From: Calditrichia bacterium
Lineage (GTDB): Bacteria > Calditrichota > Calditrichia > RBG-13-44-9 > J075
Direction: 5' to 3'
Length of the DNA: 64,000 nucleotides
Assembly: GCA_028284445.1 (NCBI GenBank)
Contig: JANQRS010000001.1
Location: 62,001 to 126,000, forward strand
Numbering within the stretch: position 1 is the first letter of the stretch; each line of letters begins with the position of its first letter. The position numbers were made by a program, and so were the translations under genes. Below the pieces are notes generated by a model. That model was not told where the DNA came from. It saw nothing but the letters and a program-made list of their open reading frames with translations, and searched no databases. Below are positions 1 to 8,855 of the stretch, in pieces.

Positions 1-54
1 GCAAAGCAGCAACCGGGAAAACGGCCACAGCGAAAGAAGAAAAAAAGCAAATAA
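1..54 (+). CDS. C-terminus of probable YidC insertase (partial)
   Basis: Frame 1 is open from the window edge to TAA at 52-54 and gives a 17-residue, very basic tail (AKQQPGKRPQRKKKKSK). YidC proteins often end in such a lysine/arginine tail that contacts the ribosome, and yidC directly precedes mnmE in many bacteria. The stop is only 6 bases before the mnmE ATG. Identity rests on context plus charge only; Jag or another basic protein is possible. Confidence 0.45.
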   Translation, partial: AKQQPGKRPQRKKKKSK

Positions 55-60
55 TAAGCA

Positions 61-1452
61 ATGAAAACCTTGCCGACTGAAGACACTATTGTGGCGCTGT
101 CATCCCCATTGGGAAGCGGCGCCATTGCTGTTATTAGGGTAAGCGGAAAAGACAGCCTTGCCGTGGTAAACCCCTGCCTTAAAAATCCGCTAAAGGAAAA
201 GGACGTCCGGCGCGCCTGTTTCACCGAGTTGCACAGCGGTAATCCCGCAGAAGTGGTTGACCAGGTCGTCGCCACTTATTTTCAGAATCCGGCATCTTAT
301 ACCGGTGAAGATGTTATCGAGATTTCCTGTCACTGCAATCCACTGATTATCAATCGCATCATTAATGGTATTGTTCAGCACGGTGCGCGCATTGCTGAAC
401 CGGGTGAGTTTACCTTTCGCGCCTTCATGAATGGTAAAATGGATCTTGCTCAGGCAGAATCTGTGGCAGAAATTATCAATGCCCGCAGCCGCCAAAGCCT
501 TACACAATCATTGCGCCACCTCGAAGGACGTCTGACCGAAAAAATCCTCGATATCAAAAATGATATTCTACACTATCTATCGCTGATTGAAATCAGTCTC
601 GATTTTTCCGAGGAAGATATTGAGCTAATTCCCTATGATGAGCTCCGCGAAAAGATAAAAGCAACTGTCGGCAAAATAGAACAGTTGATTCACACCTATG
701 ATTACGGACGATTGCTGCAGGAGGGTATCAAAATGATCATCCTCGGCAAACCGAACGTCGGTAAGTCGAGCCTGCTGAATGCCCTTCTTCAAAAGGACCG
801 GGCAATTGTCTCTGATATTCCCGGCACCACCCGCGACTATATCGAAGCCAATATTGACATCGATGGTCTGGCTGTCCAGGCAATTGATACCGCAGGTATA
901 CGTGAAACGGAAGATACCATCGAAGCAATTGGCGTTGAGCGAACGCTGGCGCAGATTCAGACGGCGGATGTTGCACTGAGTGTTTTCGAGGGGCAGGCTG
1001 AACTGGATGAAGATGATCAGGTGTTGATTCAATTGATGCGGGAGCATGCCGATGAGGTAAAATTTGTAGCGGTACTCAATAAAGCTGACCAGGGCAGCAA
1101 CGGGTCAACGCGTCGGATACTCACAGACCTGTCATTGCCGGCAGTGGAAATTTCCGCCTTGCAAAACGAAAATATTGATGTGCTCAAAAAGACTATCAAG
1201 AGCGAATTGGTCAGTGATGAAAGTTTGGAAGCAGAAGAAGTGGTTGTGACTTCCGCACGCCACAAGCTGGCTCTGGAAAAAACCATTACCTCACTGCTGC
1301 AAGCCAACGAAGCCGTTGACCTGCAGGCGAGCGAAGAAATTATTGCCGTAGATCTTCGCCTGGCCCTCGATCACCTCGGACAAATCACCGGTGAAACCAC
1401 CCCGGACGACGTCCTCAATCATATCTTTGCCAATTTCTGTATTGGAAAATGA
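61..1452 (+). CDS. mnmE: tRNA modification GTPase MnmE (TrmE)
   Basis: With MnmG, MnmE makes the cmnm5/nm5 modification of wobble uridine 34 in tRNA. At 463 aa it is full length. It has the N-terminal folate-binding TrmE domain (about 1-120), a helical domain and an inserted G domain: P-loop GKPNVGKS (229-236), GTTRD (255-259), DTAG (276-279) and NKAD (340-343). It ends in the family's invariant CIGK motif, whose Cys is needed for activity. It follows the probable yidC by 6 bp. Unusually, its partner mnmG is about 7.4 kb away, separated by an opposite-strand block. Confidence 0.97.
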   Translation: MKTLPTEDTIVALSSPLGSGAIAVIRVSGKDSLAVVNPCLKNPLKEKDVRRACFTELHSGNPAEVVDQVVATYFQNPASYTGEDVIEISCHCNPLIINRIINGIVQHGARIAEPGEFTFRAFMNGKMDLAQAESVAEIINARSRQSLTQSLRHLEGRLTEKILDIKNDILHYLSLIEISLDFSEEDIELIPYDELREKIKATVGKIEQLIHTYDYGRLLQEGIKMIILGKPNVGKSSLLNALLQKDRAIVSDIPGTTRDYIEANIDIDGLAVQAIDTAGIRETEDTIEAIGVERTLAQIQTADVALSVFEGQAELDEDDQVLIQLMREHADEVKFVAVLNKADQGSNGSTRRILTDLSLPAVEISALQNENIDVLKKTIKSELVSDESLEAEEVVVTSARHKLALEKTITSLLQANEAVDLQASEEIIAVDLRLALDHLGQITGETTPDDVLNHIFANFCIGK

Positions 1453-1465
1453 TTTTTTAGACATA

Positions 1466-1512
1466 ATCAACAGGATGAAAAAACAAATGCTCTAATTTTT
1501 TATCCTGTTGAT
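1466..1512. terminator. Inverted repeat between convergent genes, likely bidirectional terminator
   Basis: ATCAACAGGAT (1466-1476) pairs exactly with ATCCTGTTGAT (1502-1512). Flanking A-rich and T-rich tracts inside the loop extend the pairing. It lies 14 bases after the mnmE stop and 35 bases beyond the end of the convergent flavoprotein gene, the right place to stop transcription from both sides. The ATCCTGTTGATC-type sequence may also be a dispersed repeat. Confidence 0.5.
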
Positions 1513-1546
1513 CATGTCAATCCTGTCAGAGTTTTTTCTACCCGCG

Positions 1547-2455
1547 TTAGAATTCCTGCTGCGATAATTCCATGTTCACAACAGCGCCGGCTTTATTACC
1601 GGCATTTACTGCGCCGGCAACAGAGCGCATGGGTGTGGTATTATCACCACAGGCGAAAATACCGTCAACGGTTGTTTTCTGAAATTCGTCTACCTGGATG
1701 AAGCCATGTTCTGCCAACTCGCATCCGAGAATCCGGGGAACATCCGTATGTTGTTTAAATGGAATTGCTGCGTATAGCGCCTCCAATTCCAAATGGCTGT
1801 CATCATGGAAAATGACATGGTTGATCTGACCATTTTCATGCTTAATTCCCTTAACTGTCTTTTCGATGATTTGCACATCGTTGGCTCTTAGCCTTGAGAT
1901 CTGCTCCTCAGAGAAATCAGCTTCTCCATTGGTGAAAATTATCAGTTGATCCGTAAGGTTACGAACCAGGGGCGCCAAATGAAAAGCCCGTTCGCCGTTG
2001 GCCATAATTCCGGTCTTCTGCTTTCGGAATTCATACCCGTGGCAGTAGGGGCAGTGGATTACAGAAATCCCCCAACACTCAGCAAATCCATCGATGTCCG
2101 GCATCTCATCGATAATCCCGCTTGCAAAGACCAGCCGTTTTGCGCTGAAGCTTGCTCCGGCCTCAGTACTTACGGCAAATCCATCTTCCGTCTTCTTTCC
2201 GCTAAGAACCAAACCTTCATGAAACTGCACAGATGGATATTTTTCAACCTGCGAGCGACTCAGCGCGGCGATTGCGGCCGGCGTATTACCATCCTGAGTC
2301 AAAAAGTTGTGTGAATGTGGTGTTTGCCGATTACAAGGTTTGCCACTATCAATGACCAAAGTCCGTCTAGTTGAACGACCCAGCGACATCGCAGCAGATA
2401 GGCCGGCATAGCTACCGCCAATGATGATCGCATCAAATGTTCGAAGATCTCCCAT
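1547..2455 (-). CDS. Thioredoxin-reductase-like NAD(P)/FAD oxidoreductase
   Basis: A 302-aa flavoprotein of the TrxB/GliT-like class. The FAD-binding Rossmann motif is near the start (GGSYAGLSAA, about 13-22). A redox CPYC motif at Cys135/Cys138 is followed by HGYE, characteristic of this low-molecular-weight branch rather than of classical TrxB (CATC). The C-terminal ACGDNT segment binds FAD. It probably passes electrons from NAD(P)H through FAD to the dithiol; the final acceptor cannot be told and no thioredoxin is adjacent. AGGAAGGA lies just upstream of the ATG. It stands alone, divergent from nothing and convergent with mnmE. Confidence 0.88.
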   Translation of the reverse strand: MGDLRTFDAIIIGGSYAGLSAAMSLGRSTRRTLVIDSGKPCNRQTPHSHNFLTQDGNTPAAIAALSRSQVEKYPSVQFHEGLVLSGKKTEDGFAVSTEAGASFSAKRLVFASGIIDEMPDIDGFAECWGISVIHCPYCHGYEFRKQKTGIMANGERAFHLAPLVRNLTDQLIIFTNGEADFSEEQISRLRANDVQIIEKTVKGIKHENGQINHVIFHDDSHLELEALYAAIPFKQHTDVPRILGCELAEHGFIQVDEFQKTTVDGIFACGDNTTPMRSVAGAVNAGNKAGAVVNMELSQQEF

Positions 2456-2601
2456 TCTTTTCCTTCCTCTGTGCTAAATAATGTAATGAAAGGTATGAAT
2501 ATGATGATCCGTTAAACCAGCAGGTTTAACAGATCATTGCAAGACATTTCGATTGATTGGACTATTTTCGGAAGAGTAAAGTTACACGTGAAAATTCTTT
2601 C

Positions 2602-3804
2602 TCAGTAACTCCACTTCAGCCGCCAAAAAAGAAAGTTGCCGGCTTGCTCAAAGGCCCCGCCGCCACCAAAAAACTGGCCGGTCAGCAACAGCTCAATGTT
2701 GTCGCTTAAGGATATCCCACTATTAAATCCCCAGTACCAGGATTCATCGTCCGGATTGAGAATCAAACTGGCGCCGCTGGTTATCAGTGGCGAAATTTGA
2801 TAAGAAGTGCTGGCCAGGAAAGACAGTTCGCTGAAAGTCAGGCTGCGTGCATCGAGCGGCTCGGTGAGGACCAACAATGCATTGCTCGGTATTTCCCCGT
2901 CGCTATTATAGATGCCCTCAACTTGCAAAGCGAGAGTATTTGGGAAAGAATAAGCGAATCCACCGGTAAGCAGCAAGGCATCGGACCGTTGATCTTCATC
3001 CTGATATGGCGAAAACCAACTGGCCTCTCCACGAAAAGTCAAATCCTTGACCGGCCCGGACCATCCGGCGCCAAGAACCAGATCCTGGCGCATTTTACCG
3101 GCCATCAGTTGAAGGTCATAACGGGCTTGATTAAATCGCCATAAACCGGCCAGCGACATATCATCCCACTCCTCTTCCGCGGCATACACCAGTTCAATAG
3201 ACGAGACCAAGCCGGTGTTGTAGCGCAGCAAAACGGCATCCACACCGGGTCGTTCCTCATAATCGAAGTCAAAGAATGAGTAGGCATTGAAAATATCGTT
3301 GGGATTCCAAACAAGCGACTTTGCCCAGTTCACCCGCTGACGGCCAATGCGCATTTCCCAATTTCCGCGTGTAAAATCCAGATAGGCTCGATCGATCGAT
3401 GATAACAGAAAAAACGACGATTTGCTGACGACGGTGGTCGACAAATCCAAATAGTCATTGTTGCGACTAATGAAATCTTCATAGCCTGGTATTGAACTGA
3501 CACTTTCTCCATAAAAGAGACGATTGCGCAATTCTACAACCGCGGTCAGCTGATCGTTTGCATACCATTTCAGATTCAGTCGGTGATGAAGCAGGTTGTC
3601 CGTCAACCAGCGTTCCTCAAATTCCTGAAATTGAAGGGTCTGCAAGTACTTCAAATATCCGCCGACTTCAAACACAGAGGGCTCATCGTCGAAACTGAAA
3701 GCATCGTTGAAGTTGTCTTGGGGGAAGAGGGAATTGGATACTAGAACAACGATAATAATATTCAAGATTAAAAATGATAAGCACCTATCTGACCTTGTCA
3801 CCAA
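2602..3804 (-). CDS. Outer-membrane beta-barrel protein
   Basis: About 400 aa: a signal peptide ending near SNSLFPQ, then alternating amphipathic strands rich in aromatic residues and ending in an aromatic-terminated strand (WRLKWSY), typical of outer-membrane barrels. It vaguely resembles DUF1302/alginate-export-type porins. The open frame continues upstream to a GTG at 3936, but those 44 codons run through two palindromic repeat elements. I therefore place the start at TTG 3804 (or GTG 3801), directly before the signal peptide and 8-11 bases after a GGGGGG tract that may act as ribosome binding site. It is the last gene of the TetR/ABC operon and may be its outer-membrane component. Confidence 0.7.
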   Translation of the reverse strand: MVTRSDRCLSFLILNIIIVVLVSNSLFPQDNFNDAFSFDDEPSVFEVGGYLKYLQTLQFQEFEERWLTDNLLHHRLNLKWYANDQLTAVVELRNRLFYGESVSSIPGYEDFISRNNDYLDLSTTVVSKSSFFLLSSIDRAYLDFTRGNWEMRIGRQRVNWAKSLVWNPNDIFNAYSFFDFDYEERPGVDAVLLRYNTGLVSSIELVYAAEEEWDDMSLAGLWRFNQARYDLQLMAGKMRQDLVLGAGWSGPVKDLTFRGEASWFSPYQDEDQRSDALLLTGGFAYSFPNTLALQVEGIYNSDGEIPSNALLVLTEPLDARSLTFSELSFLASTSYQISPLITSGASLILNPDDESWYWGFNSGISLSDNIELLLTGQFFGGGGAFEQAGNFLFWRLKWSY

Positions 3805-3810
3805 TTTTTT

Positions 3811-3852
3811 ATCCCCCCTATATGTCCCCCCGGGGGGACATATAGGGGGGAT
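3811..3852. repeat. Perfect 42-bp GC-rich palindrome (repeat family A)
   Basis: 21 bases beginning ATCCCCCCTATATG are followed immediately by their exact reverse complement. The same C-tract/G-tract architecture recurs at 3862-3907, 8616-8656, 10850-10890, 10939-10984, 22653-22696, 36302-36350 and, degenerate, 60102-60161. All copies are intergenic, which suggests a REP-like dispersed element. Here it sits just 5' of the outer-membrane protein start and may supply its G-rich ribosome binding tract. Confidence 0.85.
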
Positions 3853-3861
3853 TTTTTTCGC

Positions 3862-3907
3862 CACATCCCCCTTGATCACTCTTCGCAGGGGGAAACAGGG
3901 GGATGTG
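3862..3907. repeat. Palindromic repeat, family A (imperfect)
   Basis: CACATCCCCC at the left end pairs with GGGGGATGTG at the right, with an inner arm around CTTCGCAGGGGG. It lies tandem with the 42-bp palindrome between the ABC ATPase and the outer-membrane gene. Together they lengthen that operon junction and create the spurious N-terminal extension of the downstream frame. Confidence 0.75.
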
Positions 3908-3932
3908 AAAACATCAAATTTGGATTGCCCCA

Positions 3933-4625
3933 TCACGCCACCACCGTATCCTCTTTGATCACGCCGTCCTCAACCACAACGACACGCCGGGCGCGATCGA
4001 TCACTCTTTGATCGTGGGTGGAAAAGATAAAGGTAATACCCTCATCCTGGTTCAGTCGATTCATAATGTCTAACAGATCAGATGTCGATCGCGAATCAAG
4101 GTTTGCCGTCGGCTCATCTGCCAGCACAAATCGCGGCTTGGGCGCCAAAGCCCGGGCAACAGCAACACGCTGCTGCTGTCCACCGGACAATTTACCGGGC
4201 CGTTCGTTGTCTCGCTCTCGTAGCCCCACGGCAGTCAACAACTCATCTACACGCTGATCACACTCCGATTGGGCCTTTCCCTGCAGTTGCATGACGAACT
4301 CGACATTTTCTCTGGCGGTCAAGACTGGGAGCAAGCTGTAATCCTGGAAGACAAACCCGATGTGATCGCGCCGAAATCGAATCAGCTCGCCGGCACTGAG
4401 AGCAGTAATATTTTGCCTATCAATGATCACTTCACCGGTGGTGGGCGAATCGATGCCTCCGATCATGTTCAACAGCGTCGTTTTCCCGGAGCCGGATGGA
4501 CCCACGATCGCGGTAAATTCTCCAGCATCAATGGTCAGGTCAACCCCGCGCAGGGCATGCACCGGAATGGTATCGGGATTGTAGGTTTTACTCAGATTTT
4601 TTATGCTTATGATACTCATGATCAT
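3933..4625 (-). CDS. ABC transporter ATP-binding protein, LolD/MacB type
   Basis: A 230-aa ATPase with Walker A GPSGSGKTT, Q-loop FQDYSLLP, signature LSGGQQQRVA and Walker B VLADEPTANLDS, the form typical of the LolD/MacB/FtsE family that drives mechanotransmission through FtsX-type permeases. It follows two FtsX permease genes in the same operon, 14 bp after the second, so a dimer of this protein with the two permeases is the likely complex. It powers export or extraction of an envelope substrate rather than import; no periplasmic solute-binding protein is nearby. Confidence 0.93.
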   Translation of the reverse strand: MIMSIISIKNLSKTYNPDTIPVHALRGVDLTIDAGEFTAIVGPSGSGKTTLLNMIGGIDSPTTGEVIIDRQNITALSAGELIRFRRDHIGFVFQDYSLLPVLTARENVEFVMQLQGKAQSECDQRVDELLTAVGLRERDNERPGKLSGGQQQRVAVARALAPKPRFVLADEPTANLDSRSTSDLLDIMNRLNQDEGITFIFSTHDQRVIDRARRVVVVEDGVIKEDTVVA

Positions 4626-4639
4626 CTCGTCAGTTTAAT

Positions 4640-5854
4640 TTATTTGTGTCGTACTGCTTCATTGGGCTTTAAGCGCAATGCTTTAATAGCCGGAAACATG
4701 GATGAAAAGATGGCGGTCAAAACCACCATCAAGGTCACCAGCAGATAGAATTTAGTATCAATGGACGGATAGACAATTGTTTCTACGCCAAATTCAGCCA
4801 TGCCCTCAGCGAAGGCAGAAAGGTCTATGCCATTGCGCGAGACAATTCGCAGAATGATATCGCCAATGATCATTCCGATTACCCCGCCTATCATAGCAAG
4901 GAAAATCGTCTCAATGGTAATCATGCTGAAGACCCGCAGCTTCTGCATGCCAACGGCCATTAATACACCGATTTCGCGAATCCGTTCGAAGATAGCCATT
5001 AGCATGGTATTGATGATGCCGAAGGCCAGTGCCAACAAAATGATGATCAGGAGAATCAAATTGCTGATCCATCCGGAATCATTGATGGCCGCCAGTTCCG
5101 GGAGCACTTCTGTGAAGGCAAGCACCTCAACATTCTCCGGTGCCGATTCACGCAATTCAGCAACGGTTTCCGGCACCCTGTCGATATCCTTCAGGAGAAT
5201 GGCGACTTCGTGAATTTTATCACTATTTAACAATTTTGCCATATCACTCTGTTTGACAAAAGCGTGGCCTTCATCGAACATCGCCGACGGGGTCTTGAAA
5301 ATGCCAACTACTCGGAAGGCTGCGCCGACGATCTCACCGTCAATGTCCTGCATCGTGATGACGATCTTCGAACGCAAACGAACCTGAAGCTTGGTTGCTG
5401 CACGCTGACTGATGACAATTGGATTGCGGCGCGCCCCCTCAAAATAGGCCCCGTCGATTATCATTTCAGACACCGCACTAACCTTCTTCTCAATTTCCGG
5501 TTCTATTCCCAACAGTTTCATTCCTGTGGTGCCGTTGGCGGTATTTAGCATGGCGGTAGAGACAATTCGTCCCGACCAGCTTTTGATGTCATCGCGCCCG
5601 GCAAACTGCTCGCTGAAGAAATCGGCATCTGGCAAGGAGTGGCGTATATCCATGTTTTCCTGGAAGGCACTATTGTGCATTTGGATATGGGCGGTTTGGC
5701 TTTCAATCGCAATGCGCATTTTCTGGTCAATCAAGCCATTGGTCAACGCGCCGGCAAAGACCGCTGCCGCAATACCAAAAGCAACTGCAATAATGATCAC
5801 CAGGCTGCGCAACTTGTTTCGCCAAACATTTCGCCAGGATAATTTCAATATCAT
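4640..5854 (-). CDS. FtsX-family ABC permease (second copy)
   Basis: About 404 aa: an N-terminal TM after MILKLSWRNVWRNK, a large periplasmic MacB-like domain, then three C-terminal TMs, the LolC/E-MacB topology. The frame runs back to 5938, but the ATG at 5854 overlaps the upstream permease stop as ATGA and begins the conserved WRNxWRNK motif, so I chose it. It probably pairs with the preceding permease as a heterodimer driven by the ATPase downstream. Confidence 0.9.
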   Translation of the reverse strand: MILKLSWRNVWRNKLRSLVIIIAVAFGIAAAVFAGALTNGLIDQKMRIAIESQTAHIQMHNSAFQENMDIRHSLPDADFFSEQFAGRDDIKSWSGRIVSTAMLNTANGTTGMKLLGIEPEIEKKVSAVSEMIIDGAYFEGARRNPIVISQRAATKLQVRLRSKIVITMQDIDGEIVGAAFRVVGIFKTPSAMFDEGHAFVKQSDMAKLLNSDKIHEVAILLKDIDRVPETVAELRESAPENVEVLAFTEVLPELAAINDSGWISNLILLIIILLALAFGIINTMLMAIFERIREIGVLMAVGMQKLRVFSMITIETIFLAMIGGVIGMIIGDIILRIVSRNGIDLSAFAEGMAEFGVETIVYPSIDTKFYLLVTLMVVLTAIFSSMFPAIKALRLKPNEAVRHK

Positions 5855-7068
5855 CGCAGGGCCTCCACTACTTTGAGTTTGCGAACCATATATAATGGAT
5901 ACCAAAGCGCCACCAGGAAGACGATCATAACAATCCATCCCTGGGTCAGGAAAATATCCCCGCGAACAATCGTCGGGATAATCGGCTCAATGCCCATCAC
6001 TTCCATACTGGTGGCAATATCCCCCGACAAGCGAATCGGGTTTTCCTGAAACCAGTAAACCAGTGGTAGACCGGCAAGTAAGGCTATGACGACCGAGACC
6101 AGACCAATCATCAGGGATTCCATCATGAAGAGCAGATTCAATTTCCATTTATCCATGCCAATGGCTACCAGCACCCCACATTCCCGGCGACGCTCCATTG
6201 CCATCATCATCATGGTGCCAAAGATGCCGAAGGCAATAATCGTGTAGAGAATACCGATAGTAATAATACCGCCACCGCGATCACTTTCGATAATCTGTTC
6301 CAGTTCCGGTTGCAATTCGGACCAGGTCATTACATCAAATTCGTCGCCAAGCTTGGCGGCCAGTTCCATCTTGATATCGTTCAGTTGCTCAGCAGATTCA
6401 ATATCGAGGGCCAGAGCGGTGGCGTGCTCCGGCGCAGAGTTTAATTCCTGGGCAAGCGGCAACGGCATATAAATCAGGGAGCGATTCATGATCGGGTTGG
6501 GATATTTCACCATGCCGCTAATGGCGTATTTCCCGGTTGCGCTGTTTCCGCGATAGCCCTGCCCAATGAGCACGATCGTATCACCAAGTCCGATCTCCAG
6601 ATATTCTGCCAGACCTTCGGCAACCATAACGCTTTGGTCCTCATTTTTCAAATAGTCGCCGGAAGAAAGCTTGCCACTCAATCCGTTGAATTGCTCTTCG
6701 GCATCGGGATCAATACCAATCAGCATTGCTCCCCTGGTAATATTGCCGGCGGCAGCCAACGCCCCATTTTCGAATCGCGGCATGATCGATTGAACTCCGT
6801 CAACCGACAAGATCTGCTTGCGCAACTCATTTGAATCTTGCAGCAAGCGATTGATCGATTTGTTTTCCCAGTAGCCTTTGTCCTGCACCTGCACATACCC
6901 GGCATAAAAGCGAACGCTGGTATCGATCATCATGGCATAGCTACCTTCCTGCATGGACCGCATAAACAGGGCGAGAATAACTGAAAAGAAAACCGATGAG
7001 ATACTGATAATCGTTCGTCGCTTATTGCGCCAGATGTTTCGCCAGGCTAGAGTCAATAAGGTTTTCAT
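5851..7068 (-). CDS. FtsX-family ABC permease (first copy)
   Basis: A 405-aa permease of the same topology: N-terminal MKTLLTLAWRNIWRNKRR followed by a TM, a periplasmic domain of about 230 aa, and three C-terminal TMs. Its start directly abuts the stop of the LolA-like gene (7070) and its stop overlaps the next permease start by 4 bp, implying translational coupling. Sequence divergence from the second permease suggests an old heterodimer, like LolC/LolE, rather than a recent duplication. Confidence 0.92.
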   Translation of the reverse strand: MKTLLTLAWRNIWRNKRRTIISISSVFFSVILALFMRSMQEGSYAMMIDTSVRFYAGYVQVQDKGYWENKSINRLLQDSNELRKQILSVDGVQSIMPRFENGALAAAGNITRGAMLIGIDPDAEEQFNGLSGKLSSGDYLKNEDQSVMVAEGLAEYLEIGLGDTIVLIGQGYRGNSATGKYAISGMVKYPNPIMNRSLIYMPLPLAQELNSAPEHATALALDIESAEQLNDIKMELAAKLGDEFDVMTWSELQPELEQIIESDRGGGIITIGILYTIIAFGIFGTMMMMAMERRRECGVLVAIGMDKWKLNLLFMMESLMIGLVSVVIALLAGLPLVYWFQENPIRLSGDIATSMEVMGIEPIIPTIVRGDIFLTQGWIVMIVFLVALWYPLYMVRKLKVVEALR

Positions 7069-7069
7069 A

Positions 7070-7810
7070 TCAGCGCACCCGTTTCAGATTTTGCAGGCTG
7101 AAAAAGGAATCCTTAATCGGCACATCAAATTCGATCGCACGCGTATAGAGGATCGTCTTGTGGCCTTCGTCTTCGGCCGGTACCATTTCCATCCGCGTCG
7201 GAATCTTCCGTCCGCTCATTTCCTTCACATCGAAGGTATACATGGTATTGACCAGGAAGTCATCTTCATCATAATACTCAACCTTGCGCTGATTGAAGTG
7301 CTCCTTGCTGATCCAAATGACCACCTTGCCCCAGACAATTGCGGCATCCTGTTTGGGAATCATCTGAATCTTATAACAGGTAACCTCATCGTAGACTTCT
7401 TCACCGAGCACCTCGTGGTCATAATCGTAGATGATGGACGACTCGCGCAGCAGGTCATCATTCTTGAAATCAGATCCCATCCAGGATTGCGACAATAGCG
7501 AGGATGAAATTTTGACGGTCCGTTCGATATTGGGAAACCAGTTCCAAAGTTCCGATTCGCGCTTCAGGGAGGCAGTGCCTTTATCCTTGGCCGGTTCGGT
7601 CACCACCAAAAGGAAGTAGTCTTCTCCTTTCGACCAACTCTTCATGGTCATTTCTCTCGACCATTCCGGACGAACGATTTTCATGGACATAATGCTGCGG
7701 TTGGTTTTCCCGCGCATTTTTTTATCGGATTTTTCGATGATGTCAGTAGCTGTCAATTGGGCAAAGAGGTTCATTGTCATCAACAGCGCAATCATAATGA
7801 TATGTTTCAT
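7070..7810 (-). CDS. LolA-like outer-membrane lipoprotein-sorting protein
   Basis: About 246 aa with a signal peptide (MKHIIMIALLMTMNLFAQ). The mature part matches the LolA_like/outer membrane lipoprotein-sorting protein family, with the characteristic ELWNWFPNIERTVKIS and MGSDFKNDDLL stretches. The fold is a half-barrel that carries lipid-like ligands across the periplasm. The ATG at 7810 follows a GAGAGG tract and begins the signal peptide, so it is preferred over the frame's start at 7840. First structural gene after the TetR repressor; it likely hands substrate between the FtsX-ABC complex and the outer membrane. Confidence 0.88.
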   Translation of the reverse strand: MKHIIMIALLMTMNLFAQLTATDIIEKSDKKMRGKTNRSIMSMKIVRPEWSREMTMKSWSKGEDYFLLVVTEPAKDKGTASLKRESELWNWFPNIERTVKISSSLLSQSWMGSDFKNDDLLRESSIIYDYDHEVLGEEVYDEVTCYKIQMIPKQDAAIVWGKVVIWISKEHFNQRKVEYYDEDDFLVNTMYTFDVKEMSGRKIPTRMEMVPAEDEGHKTILYTRAIEFDVPIKDSFFSLQNLKRVR

Positions 7811-7814
7811 TTTC

Positions 7815-8393
7815 TTACCTCTCGAGGTATTTGGCAACAATTAGGTCCCGAATTCGATGCAGGGGATATTGATCACCAACCTGAAAATAATGAAGGAAGG
7901 CACCGTCAAGCGTTGCCCCTATCAGGAAAGCTTCTTCTTCGGGATGCTCTTTTCCCATCTCCTTGAAAAGATGGGCCACCACCACAACATGATGATGCAT
8001 CAACTCAGTCATCAACTTGCGGGCAGTATCATAGCTATTGATTTGGGTCATCAGCGACAGGTAGAGTCGCCAGAAGTCATAATGAGATTCAATGGAATTG
8101 AAGAGGGCAATCAGCATGTTCTCCAGGCGTTCGTAGGGATCTCCATCCTGACGAGCGATTGTCATGATCTGTTCGATCTCTTCAGCGCCGCGGCCAAAGA
8201 TGGCCTGCAGCAGGTCTTCTTTACTTTTGAAATAGTGGTAAAGGGTTCCTTTGGCGACCCCAGCTTTGTTAGCGATGTCGCTTATGGAAGTATTTTCGTA
8301 GCCATCAACTGCGAAGAGTTCGAGGGCATTGTCCATCAGGCGCTTGCGGCTTTTCTCGCGCATGATGCTGAACTGTTTTTTAGAGCGGGGCAT
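7815..8393 (-). CDS. TetR/AcrR-family transcriptional regulator
   Basis: About 192 aa. An N-terminal HTH (DNALELFAVDGYENTSISDIANKAGVAKGTLYHYFKSKEDLL) is a textbook TetR DNA-binding domain, followed by an all-helical ligand-binding domain. The start at 8393 (MPRSKKQF) is preferred because the longer frame to 8426 would place an operator-like palindrome (8412-8425) inside the coding sequence. It heads the operon with the LolA-like, FtsX, ABC and outer-membrane genes and probably represses it until a hydrophobic ligand appears. Confidence 0.9.
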   Translation of the reverse strand: MPRSKKQFSIMREKSRKRLMDNALELFAVDGYENTSISDIANKAGVAKGTLYHYFKSKEDLLQAIFGRGAEEIEQIMTIARQDGDPYERLENMLIALFNSIESHYDFWRLYLSLMTQINSYDTARKLMTELMHHHVVVVAHLFKEMGKEHPEEEAFLIGATLDGAFLHYFQVGDQYPLHRIRDLIVAKYLER

Positions 8394-8411
8394 AACGCAC
8401 TCGTTTTTGAC

Positions 8412-8425
8412 TGACCGCTCGGTCA
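8412..8425. promoter_or_regulatory. TetR operator-like palindrome
   Basis: TGACCG-CT-CGGTCA: two perfect 6-bp arms with a 2-bp centre, closely resembling known TetR-family operators. It lies 19 bp upstream of the proposed regulator start, so the regulator likely controls itself and the operon behind it. Confidence 0.7.
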
Positions 8426-8615
8426 ATCTACAGTACGAGACAAAATTAAGTCAAGGGGAAAAATGGATTTTGGGCTTTAGTACTGGATACTAGCGACTTG
8501 ATTCTGGGTATGGAGGATATGGAGGGATTGGAGATTGGGGATTGAAATACATCTGCGACAGAGACCACGGGAGTTAGGCGTTGCTATTCTGCCAAAACTC
8601 ACTTGGTTAGAACGC

Positions 8616-8656
8616 GTCCCCCCTCTATCTCCCCCCGGGGGGAGATAGAGGGGGAC
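8616..8656. repeat. Palindromic repeat, family A
   Basis: GTCCCCCCTCTATCTCCCCCC followed by its reverse complement with one C lost from a tract. Same architecture as the palindrome at 3811-3852, but the core reads CTCTATCT instead of CTATATGT. Confidence 0.8.
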
Positions 8657-8839
8657 TACTGCCAGCGATCCCTTATCAACTTTACCATAAAGCTCCCTCC
8701 ACGCCCTCTGTGGCCAGTACCCAGTATCCAATCCCTAATCTCCAAAATCTAAAACCCTTGTTCCGGCTAAAAATGTACCTTATCGTACTTAGTTAGTTCG
8801 TAGCCAGTTTTTTGACCTGCGAAACGGTTTTACGCAATA

Positions 8840-8855
8840 CGTTTCACGTGAAACA
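8840..8855. promoter_or_regulatory. parS-like centromere site (left of mnmG)
   Basis: CGTTTCACGTGAAACA matches the conserved ParB-binding parS palindrome (TGTTTCACGTGAAACA type) at 15 of 16 positions, with the inner 14 bp perfectly palindromic. It lies 13 bp upstream of the mnmG ATG. Such sites cluster near oriC, often around mnmE/mnmG/parAB. It may also influence mnmG transcription, since it occupies the leader. Confidence 0.8.

Noticed and set aside
2585..2594. Third parS site at ACACGTGAAA
   Set aside because: Only one arm matches the ParB palindrome; the other half diverges.
3805..3936. N-terminal extension of the outer-membrane protein
   Set aside because: It is encoded by two palindromic repeats and precedes a good signal peptide; starts at 3804/3801 explain the protein better.
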